Shown one piece after another: positions 1 through 5,705 of a stretch of DNA of 64,000 nt. Made by a program: the position numbers and the translations under genes. Position 1 is the stretch's first letter. Every line of letters begins with the position of its first letter. Under the pieces are notes generated by a model that had not been told where the DNA came from, did not search any database, and saw only the letters and a list, made by a program, of their open reading frames with translations. Source of the DNA: Molossus alvarezi (Eukaryota > Chordata > Mammalia > Chiroptera > Molossidae); NCBI GenBank assembly GCA_037176705.1, contig CM073895.1:107547581-107611580 (forward strand), written 5' to 3'.

Positions 1-379
1 GGGGGAGTTGTAGAAGCCTCAGGCAAAGTCCCAGGCTCTCTGCATTTGAATCAAGCCATTGCTGTTCCCTTGGAATAAGTGGCCCTGGCCTTCCCTTCCC
101 ACCCCCTAACCCCATCCCCACTCCCCAGGCCCAGCCCAGGCCAGGCCACCTTGCTTAGGCCCATGCCTGTCTTTCTGGAAAAGAGCAGGGTAGGGTTTTC
201 ATCCTAAGTTCTGCAGCAGGCCTCTGGGCCTCAGAAAATTCACGCATTGGGTGCCTGCGTGCCTGCCCGTGTGTGACTTGGGGAAGAAAGAGCAGGGACT
301 ACAGGGCCGTGGGCATGTGGGAGCTCTCTGTACAACTTCCTCAGTCTTGCCCTGAGCCCCAAAGGGCTCTAGCCAGAGA

Positions 380-397
380 GGGAGGGAGGGAGGGAGG
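380..397 (+). repeat. (GGGA)n tract, potential G-quadruplex
   Basis: Four GGG runs separated by single A bases (380-394), followed by AGG. Short loops make this a credible intramolecular G-quadruplex on the + strand. The copy in unit 12 (near 63129) has one extra G, the kind of homopolymer change seen throughout that tail. Confidence 0.75.
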
Positions 398-612
398 AAA
401 GAGAGAAGCAAGAAAAAGAACACATACGTACAGCCTATTGAGAAAGAAGCACAAAGACCCACCTCCAGGTACCGAGGATGCCATTGTAATATTCTGAAGG
501 GAAAAGGAGCAAAGGAAAGGCCAACTCTTCTAGGCTGGCTCCGGGGCGAGGTCAGCCACTGCCCCTGTGTGTTCTCCCCGGGGCCACCAGACATAAGCTA
601 CAAAGCGATCTA

Positions 613-623
613 CACATGGCTGC
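613..623 (+). promoter_or_regulatory. YY1-like motif
   Basis: CACATGGCTGC matches the ATGGC core of the YY1 consensus AANATGGCGGC, with mismatches at the first position and at one position after the core. It recurs in units 1-11; in unit 12 the copy reads CACATGCTGC, one G short. YY1 is a zinc-finger factor reported with CTCF at DXZ4. Motifs this short occur by chance, so this is suggestive only. Confidence 0.25.
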
Positions 624-795
624 CTTCTGTGCTGGTCTTGGAGGTGCCTAGGCAATGTCAAGCTGGGGCCCAACGCTGGCTGCTACTACTGCCAGGCCTG
701 GGGCCAGTGAGCCAGAGGAGGTATGGGGCTCGCTGAGGCCAGGTGTTGTTGGTTTCAGAGAATTTAGGACCTCGTGAAGCGGGAGCCAAGACAGG

Positions 796-860
796 CCAAT
801 CCTAGGGAAAAATCAATGGACACCGCTTGGGTGGGCCTGAATGTGCCGTGGGGCGGGGCC
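796..860 (+). promoter_or_regulatory. CCAAT box plus GC box
   Basis: CCAAT at 796-800 (in 'ggccaatcc') lies about 50 bp upstream of a consensus Sp/KLF GC box, GGGGCGGGGCC, at 850-860. This spacing is common in TATA-less mammalian promoters. No TATA box is seen. The pair recurs in every unit, including the partial twelfth. Whether it initiates transcription cannot be told from sequence. Confidence 0.4.
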
Positions 861-1047
861 TCAGGCAATCACCAGGGTGGCCCAGACAGTGGGTGCTAGG
901 TCACCAGAGTCCCAGGGACGGTGCGCGCCCGCCCACCGGGCTGCCTGCCCCGCCAGGGAAGGGCTCACCCATGGAACAGCAGCCTCCACCAGCACGTGTG
1001 CCTGGGACGAAGCTGCCCCTCCAGCTCTCACCCCAATGCCAAAGGAC

Positions 1048-1054
1048 TGACTCA
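1048..1054. promoter_or_regulatory. AP-1 consensus site
   Basis: TGACTCA is the exact AP-1 (Fos/Jun) consensus, 188 bp downstream of the GC box at 850-860. It is present in all units, including the twelfth. A perfect 7-mer can arise by chance, so the call rests only on its promoter-like surroundings. Confidence 0.35.
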
Positions 1055-1618
1055 GTTCTTCCCAGGGATGTCTCTGGTGCCTTTCAAGCTGCCGCTGTCC
1101 CTCCCTGCCACCCACCCCCACTCTGCAGCCCGCAGAAAGAGGGTCCCCGGAGCTCCGTGCGTGGGCAGGCCCTTTCAAAGGAACTGCCTGGGACCCCGGC
1201 AGCCTCAGCCTGGACCTCGATCCCCGGTGGTTTGCACAGCCACAAGGGATGGGGACGTCTCTTCCTGGTACTGGGATCCTGAGCTGGGTGGGGGCCCGGG
1301 GTGGGAAGGGAACCCCTTGCTCCTCAGGGAGGATGTTCCCAGTCGAGGTATCCCTCCTGATGTCTCACTACACTCTTAGGTCTCCCACCAGATCGTCTCC
1401 CTCCTCACGGGCCCGGAAGCCTTCCGTGAGAAACAAACCGCGCGGGCCGGCTCGGCGGCTGGCAGCCGCTCTTCCCTCGCCAGCCCACTGAACATTCTCC
1501 AGGTCGAAAGGGAGGGGGAGATCTCCTCGGCCCTCTCAGGGTCTCTGCCCGGGCCGCCGCCGCCGCAGACTGACGCAAAGCCCGTGAACAGGACGAGAGC
1601 ACGGCGATATTGAAATGT

Positions 1619-1624
1619 TTTATT
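1619..1624 (-). terminator. Minus-strand AATAAA poly(A) signal candidate
   Basis: TTTATT on + reads AATAAA on the minus strand, in an AT-rich pocket (1605-1650) inside the CpG-rich core. A minus-strand transcript started in the GC-rich block at 2500-2900 could end here. The downstream side (lower coordinates) has only weak GT-rich character. Present in every complete unit. Confidence 0.25.
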
Positions 1625-1659
1625 GACTGATTCTGTATTTGTATTTGGCCAGAGGCCAA

Positions 1660-1735
1660 GGGGGGGAGGGGGGGAGGGAGCGAGGGAGGTGTGGAGGCCC
1701 GTGTGTGTCTGTGTGCGAGGGAGGGAGGGAGTGTC
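1660..1735 (+). repeat. G-run cluster, strong G-quadruplex potential
   Basis: Two seven-G runs (1660-1666, 1668-1674) are followed by GGG at 1676-1678 and 1684-1686. A second set of three GGG runs separated by single A bases lies at 1719-1729. All are on the + strand. The sole variant here is A/G at 1741: A in units 1, 4 and 6, G elsewhere. Confidence 0.75.
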
Positions 1736-1970
1736 TGTGCATGTGTGCCTCTCTCCGGCCCGCTTCCGGGTCTGCCCGCAGAACCGCGGTCACGCGATCG
1801 AGGCACCGAACGAGCGAGGACGACTTGCGGGGGACGCGAGACCGCGCCGGTTGCCTGGGCGACCGGAGAGACAGGTTGCCCGGCACCGGACTTGGCCGCT
1901 GCAACGGACAGCGACCGGGTCCACCAGTGGACCGGATCTCTAACGGGCCGTGACTGGGCGCTGCTGTGTC

Positions 1971-2046
1971 AGTGTGTGTGTGGGGGGGCGGGGCGGTGTG
2001 CGTGTCCGTGGGGGTGCGTGTGTGTGTGTGTCAGGGTGGGGGGGGC
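1971..2046 (+). repeat. GT- and G-rich tract
   Basis: Short (TG)n runs alternate with G runs and two GGGGCGG-type motifs. T at 1981 in units 1-6 is G in units 7-11, which lengthens the G run and is one of the clean subtype markers. The tract continues the + strand G-skew of the core. Confidence 0.7.
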
Positions 2047-2490
2047 GAGGCCGGCTGGGGTTGGCCTGGTGTGCTGGGGGCTGGGCGGGCGCGGGCGGAT
2101 CAGGCAATAACTATGAACACGTTGATTTGATGGACTTATGTTTCAAAAGTACTTATTTGACCTAAGACACGACAGTCCCTACCTCTCTGAAAACAGTTGC
2201 AGTGTGCACCAGGACCGTTTCCACTCCTGTGGATGGTTGACGTACCGGCGGCGCCGGCCCAAACCCCAGGCCACCGGGGTCCGGCTTCGCTGCCCGCAGC
2301 AGGTGTCCTCCGCCGGAACCCAGATCGCACAGAGAAGCTGCCTCCTCGCTCCGAGGAAATCCCCAAATCCGCCCGGGGATCCGCTTGCCCGCCTGACCTT
2401 CCTCGGCACAGGAGGGGCCTAGGGGAGCAGTCCCTTCCACGACTCCGCGAAATTCCCTGTCCTGCAAGACAGGAGAGCTCTATGAGACTA

Positions 2491-2602
2491 GGGGGGTGAG
2501 AGAGAGGAGGAGAGGGAGACGGGGGCGGGGCGGGAGAGAGAGACACAGAGAGAGAGAGCGAGCGAGAGAGAGAGAAGCAGAGAACAGAGGAGAGAAGACA
2601 AG
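2491..2602 (+). repeat. Purine-rich (GA)n tract with embedded GC box
   Basis: About 110 bp almost purely of purines on the + strand: GAGA and GGA repeats, a GC box (GGGGGCGGGGCGGG, 2521-2533), then (GA)n with two 'gcga' interruptions. Polypurine mirror repeats can adopt triplex (H-DNA). The GA section is polymorphic: units 10 and 11 are 2 bp longer and have lost one interruption. Confidence 0.75.
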
Positions 2603-2692
2603 TGTCCCAAGCACCCTCCCGCTGCCGTGAATCGACCACGAGCCCGGGCTCCCGAGCGCTGGGCCACGCGTCTCCGTGGCCCCGTTAGTCAG

Positions 2693-2725
2693 GATGCGAT
2701 GCGATGCGATGTGATGCGATGCGAT
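2693..2725 (+). repeat. (GATGC)n pentanucleotide microsatellite
   Basis: About 6.6 tandem copies of GATGC, the fourth being GATGT. Each junction creates a CpG, so the tract is a regular ladder of CpGs every 5 bp. The GATGT interruption sits at the same place in every complete unit, so the array inherited it from one founder. Confidence 0.85.
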
Positions 2726-2851
2726 CCGGCTGGCCTCACTGTGACGTGTGGCAATCGCGCAGCACCTGCCCGGTGGCGGCTGTGATAAGCTCCGCACAGA
2801 GGAGGTTGACAGCTGGCCGGGTCGGCGCACAGGGGGATGGGCCGTCAGGAC

Positions 2852-2885
2852 GGGGGCGGGGCGAAGGGGGCGGGGCCGCGGCCGC
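2852..2885. promoter_or_regulatory. Twin GC boxes abutting SacII/NotI sites
   Basis: Two consensus Sp/KLF sites, GGGGGCGGGGC (2852-2862) and GGGGGCGGGGCC (2866-2877), are followed by overlapping SacII (CCGCGG) and NotI (GCGGCCGC, 2878-2885) sites. This is classic CpG-island promoter composition, 78 bp upstream of the ATG of the 216-codon frame. It is unchanged in all complete units. The only nearby variant is C/G at 2916: G in units 3, 8 and 9. Confidence 0.5.
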
Positions 2886-2962
2886 CCTGAATGGTGGCAA
2901 TTAGCAGCACACCTGCGCCCCGGGGAAAAGGAAGGCGGTGTGTAGGAGCAGGGTAGGGGCAA

Positions 2963-3613
2963 ATGACACGCGGCAGTACCTGCCATGAAAACTACTTTCA
3001 CGGGTCTGAGAAATGCAGGTGGGGGCCTCATCCCTTACACTTACTTCTTGACACCTGTGTCGCGTGGAAACAAAATCCACGTGAATCGGCCTCTCCGAGC
3101 TGTGTCGTCCGTTTGCTTCTCCTCTTTACACATGTCCACTTTTCCCAGACAAAAAGGGGGTTTGGTGGACTGAAGAGGGTGACGGAGGGATTCCTGGCAG
3201 GACACCGCGAACCACTCCTGTGGCGGCGGGCCCCGAACCGGCGGGGCAACCCCCCCAAAAGTCCCGCCCTAGGCGAGCGCCCCCCTCCACCCGTGTGTTT
3301 GGGCCGCCGCCCCGACAACCCACCAAGCTCCAGTCCGATGGAAAAGCGGCAGATGTGTTCCACGGGACACCCCTCTACTGCTCGGCCCGCCTGCCTCCAG
3401 CTTCCCATGGGCCGGGGGCCCTACCCTTTGGGCACTGTGAAGCTTTCGCCCCCACTCCTCCCCTTGCCTGGCGCTGGAATCTCTGCCAAGGGCAAGTGGT
3501 GCGGCTGGGCGAGGAGGAGGCCTACTAAGGAAACTTGCCTGCCGTCAACCCCTCCTTCCTGTTCTCCCGTGGGGAATCTTGGTGTGACTCCACATTGCTT
3601 CTTGAAGCAGTGA
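2963..3613 (+). other. 216-codon open frame of unknown status
   Basis: ATG at 2963 to TGA at 3611-3613, present in units 1-11. It lies between twin GC boxes upstream and an AATAAA 22 bp after the stop. The predicted product is rich in Pro, Arg, Ser and Leu, has scattered Cys, and has one hydrophobic patch around residues 48-55. I recognise no domain, signal peptide or family. The start has a weak Kozak context (C at -3, A at +4). Only one substitution is seen in 11 copies (31770, Asn to Ile), but array homogenisation explains that without coding constraint. It may be a short single-exon gene or a chance frame in a non-coding transcript; I favour the latter. Confidence 0.2.
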
Positions 3614-3635
3614 GTGTGTGGGGAAAGCCAAAGAG

Positions 3636-3641
3636 AATAAA
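3636..3641 (+). terminator. AATAAA poly(A) signal candidate with GT-rich downstream element
   Basis: Canonical AATAAA followed within 20 bp by the GT-rich stretch 'tgaggtgttg', the usual layout of a mammalian cleavage and polyadenylation site. It lies just past the CpG-rich core and 22 bp after the stop of the 216-codon frame. It is identical in all complete units. Confidence 0.4.
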
Positions 3642-3810
3642 CTCATGAGGTGTTGCAGAGTTCCCTCTTCCCGCTCCCTCCTGCCCTCCCACTTGACCAT
3701 ACCCCCTGCCCCCCTCCCACTCCCTCTCAAAGGCCGCCTGTGATGAAAATGGGACCTGCACCGCCGCTCACAGACACCAGAGAGGTGTGACTGGACGATC
3801 CCCTGAATCA

Positions 3811-3824
3811 CCGGCAGAGGGCTG
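3811..3824 (+). promoter_or_regulatory. CTCF-like motif, one per unit
   Basis: CCGGCAGAGGGCTG matches the CTCF core CCASYAGRKGGCRS at 12 of 14 positions; the mismatches are G for A at position 3 and T for R at position 13. The AGRKGGC heart is intact. CTCF is an 11-zinc-finger architectural protein that anchors chromatin loops. The motif is identical and in the same orientation in every complete unit, starting at 3811, 9516, 15220, 20924, 26628, 32332, 38030, 43734, 49432, 55132 and 60838. A weaker reverse-oriented candidate with an intact core lies at 4310-4323. Confidence 0.45.
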
Positions 3825-4178
3825 TCCCCAGACTGGATCTTTGTGTTCTCATGGGGAAGGAGGTGGAGGAGACACTGCACATAACATCTGCTTTCCGCTC
3901 GCTCCGTGAATTTATTGCAACGTGAGTGCAAGTGAATGGAGCACAACCTGAACTCATGCACATTTATTACGGAAACGGAGCGAGCCCACCTACGCGTCTG
4001 GCCTAGGAAGCACAGGCAGGCTGTCAGCTCATCTAAAGAGCCTTTTCTGCCTCACATCCCCTTCTGTCTGGAAGTTTTTGTGTTTGAGTTCCTCGCCTAG
4101 ATATTCCTGGTGCAGTTGGACTCCAAAAGTCTCCCCTTTTCTTTGGTCTATTCCTGGGAAGGACCTGCCTCTTTTGTC

Positions 4179-4201
4179 GCTTGGTTGCTTGGTTGCTTGG
4201 T
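4179..4201 (+). repeat. (GCTTGGTT)3 short tandem repeat
   Basis: Nearly three copies of the octamer GCTTGGTT. It has the same copy number in every complete unit, so it is stable over the history of this array. Confidence 0.8.
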
Positions 4202-4215
4202 CCATTCCTTTACAC

Positions 4216-4253
4216 TCTTCTTTCCTCCTTCCTCTCTCCCTCCCTCCCTCCCT
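4216..4253 (+). repeat. Pyrimidine tract with (CCCT)n
   Basis: C/T-only run ending in several CCCT repeats, opposite in strand bias to the G-rich core. It offers G-quadruplex-forming GGGA runs on the minus strand. No variation was noticed between units. Confidence 0.75.
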
Positions 4254-4379
4254 GCTGTCCCAACAACTTCAGGATGAGTGGTGTCTGAATTCTCCCCCTC
4301 TCCCCTTCCGTGCCCCCTCCTCTGCTGCACACTTCTGTGACAAATAGAGTCTGTTGGCCTGGTTCTCAAGACAAGGCCC

Positions 4380-4525
4380 TGCTAAACACGTCCCGCAAAG
4401 CTCTTTGGCTCTGTTTAACTTTCCTGCCTCGGTTTCTCCGTTCCTCTTCTCCCAGAATTATCCTGCCATTTCAGTGTCCAACTGCAAATCAAGGAAATAC
4501 CCTCGGGTGAGGATTAACTGAAGAA
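4380..4525 (+). mobile_element. MIR: Degraded MIR SINE fragment
   Basis: Colinear short matches to the central and 3' part of the MIR consensus are visible. 'ctctgtttaactttcctgcc' matches the ACTTAACCTCTCTGTGCC region. 'ctcggtttctcc' matches CTCAGTTTCCTC. 'attatcctgcc' matches the ATAATAGTACC region. 'ggtgaggattaactgaag' matches the TGTGAGGATTAAATGAG segment. MIR is an ancient tRNA-derived SINE shared by all mammals. It is at the same place in every unit, so it was there before amplification. Its end is replaced by the CAG/CAC tract. I identified it from memory of the consensus, so the limits are approximate. Confidence 0.6.
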
Positions 4526-4526
4526 C

Positions 4527-4642
4527 CAGCACCAGCAGCAGCAGCAGCACCAGCAGCGGCAGCAGCGGCAGCAGCAGCTGCAGCAGAAGCACCACCAACA
4601 CCAGGACCCGCACCAGCACCAGCACCAGCACCAGCAACAACA
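4527..4642 (+). repeat. CAG/CAC-rich trinucleotide tract
   Basis: About 39 consecutive triplets, mostly CAG, CAC and CAA with scattered CGG, CTG, AAG and GAC. Read on + from CAG at 4527 the frame is Gln/His-rich and open back to a TAA at 4515. It has no ATG before the first one, which lies after the tract. The minus strand gives Leu/Val-rich or Ala-rich frames. No copy-number change is seen between units, so the impure tract is stable. Confidence 0.85.
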
Positions 4643-4820
4643 AAGAATGACTCAAAAAAACTCATCAGACTCAAAGATTACACCTCAGGTCCTGGGGTGA
4701 ATTCTGTGGAAGGCCAGGAGACAAATAGGGGACCCTCTCTGACACATGCAGGAACTCCCTGACTTTCAAAGAGAGGGATTTTTGATGTCCTGACTTGTTT
4801 CTAGGTTCTCATTGCAGGGT

Positions 4821-4908
4821 AGTAAATATAAACATCACCTACGACCTCAGATCTGAACCCTTTTAAGAACACACAGTTCACTGGCATCTAGGACATATGT
4901 TCACATCC
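4821..4908 (+). mobile_element. Ancient L1 3'-end fragment (LINE fossil)
   Basis: The stretch from 'gtaaatataaacatcacc' through 'cttttaagaacacacagttc' to 'actggcatctaggacatatg' and 'ttcacat' follows, block by block, a 3' region common to old mammalian L1M elements, which reads like TTTTTAAGTGTACAGTTCAG then TGGCATTAAGTACATTCACA. It is highly diverged and truncated at both ends. It is in every complete unit. The L1 subfamily cannot be named from memory. Confidence 0.5.
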
Positions 4909-4995
4909 CCCTCCTGGGGTCCACTCCTTTGGGGTGATGTTTCAAACAACCCCTGGATCACGACTTAGGAGTCAGGGCTCTCCGGAGGAGAGTAC

Positions 4996-5021
4996 CGTGT
5001 GTGTGCGCGCGTGTGCGCGTA
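4996..5021. other. Perfect 26-bp alternating purine-pyrimidine run (Z-DNA candidate)
   Basis: From C at 4996 to A at 5021 every step alternates pyrimidine and purine, mostly GT and GC dinucleotides with a CGCGCG centre. Such runs are the best natural Z-DNA formers under negative supercoiling. No length change is seen among the units, which is unusual for a GT/GC dinucleotide tract. Confidence 0.6.
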
Positions 5022-5247
5022 GCAGGGGCCACATACACATAGGAACACAGGCGAGCTCAGGGGAGGCCTGTGTAGTGGCCTCACAGACCCAGAGACCTAC
5101 ACTAAACTCACTGATGGTCCAAATTACAAAGGTGTTAACTAAATTCACTTGATGGGGGGTTGCCCATGTCCTAGGCCCGGACCTACCCTTGGAAATCGGT
5201 GGTCGGAGGGAGGATCGGTGTGTCCTGTCTGTCCAGTTCAGTGCTCA

Positions 5248-5296
5248 CCATCCATCCATCCACCCACCCACCCAACCATCTCTCCATCCATCCATG
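5248..5296 (+). repeat. (CATC/CACC)n microsatellite
   Basis: CCATCCATCCATC, then CACCCACCCACC, then a second CCATCCATCC block: an impure tetranucleotide repeat. It is invariant between units as far as I can see. Confidence 0.85.
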
Positions 5297-5312
5297 TGAA
5301 GGGTACCTAAAG

Positions 5313-5682
5313 GTGAGTTACCAAAATCGTCAGCTGGAGCACAGTGTTTCAGTACGAGTGTGCTTGTTGTTACCGAGACACAGGGTTACTGAGTCCATTC
5401 ATCCCCTACCAGGCCTCCCTGGACCCTCATCACTCCACACCGGCGTTTGGCCTGGGGAATCTATGACGCCGAGATGGACTCTTTAACTTCTCCTTGGATG
5501 CCCTGCACTTGCACCCCTAAACCGCCACCGCTCACCACCACCACCACCACCACCACCACCCAACCGCCACCTCACCCCCACCCACACCCTGCCCTTTCTC
5601 AGAGGGTGGAGGGCAGTTTTCGGCTTTGGCACATGGAGGCGAACTCTTTCAGCTCCAGACTGACCCTGCTCCCTTCCTGCAG
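5313..5682 (+). other. Candidate intron (370 bp)
   Basis: A consensus 5' splice site, AAG|GTGAGT, has its GT at 5313. A strong 3' splice site, a pyrimidine stretch then CCTGCAG, ends at 5682. A perfect CTGAC branch-point match lies at 5660-5664, about 19 nt upstream of the acceptor. If used on the + strand, the downstream exon would run across the unit junction into the next repeat, implying transcripts that span units. Only RNA data can confirm it. Confidence 0.3.
5533..5561 (+). repeat. (CAC)n microsatellite, 9 or 7 copies
   Basis: (CAC)9 in units 1-5, 7, 10 and 11. Units 6, 8 and 9 have (CAC)7, always linked to G>C about 45 bp downstream (offset 5606). This pair is the cleanest haplotype marker at the 3' end of the unit. 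Confidence 0.9.
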
Positions 5683-5705
5683 CTTGGAATCAGTGGCCTA
5701 AGTGT

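Larger units (their letters stand above)
1390..3360. promoter_or_regulatory. CpG-rich core of the unit (CpG-island-like)
   Basis: CpG dinucleotides are dense from about 1390 to 3360 and sparser on both sides. The core contains CCG repeats (1555-1566), G runs, GC boxes at 2521-2533 and 2852-2877, SacII and NotI sites, two TGACGT CRE half-sites (2238-2243 and 2742-2747) and a 7-bp inverted repeat, GGTCCAC-CA-GTGGACC, at 1918-1933. Unmethylated CpG islands commonly act as promoters, so each unit could carry one. The single CpG-to-TpG change among the copies (24242) suggests little deamination since homogenisation. Confidence 0.8.
1..5705 (+). repeat. Unit 1 (5705 bp, type I; reference unit)
   Basis: This unit is the reference for internal offsets. 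It has the type I bases: G at 1009, G/T at 1094/1096 and T at 1981. It also has T at 115, C at 1316, A at 1741, C at 2916 and (CAC)9 followed by G at 5606. It is the only unit with A7 rather than A6 just after the CAG tract (about 4653-4659), which makes it 1 bp longer than its neighbours. The stretch 3840-4380 holds no gene-like structure beyond a triple GCTTGGTT repeat and a pyrimidine tract. Confidence 0.97.

Noticed and set aside
105..120. CCCTAA-like telomeric sequence
   Set aside because: Only one CCCCTAACCCC occurrence per unit with no tandem repetition, so it is not an interstitial telomere tract.
2865..2874. CTCF-like AGGGGGCGG in the GC-box cluster
   Set aside because: The core matches but the CCASY half is absent. 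It is better explained as a GC box.
2136..3031. Minus-strand frames of 167 and 183 codons (177 and 181 in units 10-11)
   Set aside because: They are created by the GA tract read as Ser/Leu repeats. Their length and ends change with the GA allele, which a real protein would be unlikely to tolerate.
3285..3300. Second CTCF-like site (reverse strand, in 'gcgcccccctccacc')
   Set aside because: It has one extra G in the core relative to AGRKGGC, which breaks motif spacing.
4527..4642. CAG tract as a disease-type expanding repeat
   Set aside because: The tract is short, heavily interrupted, and shows no copy-number change across 11 units.
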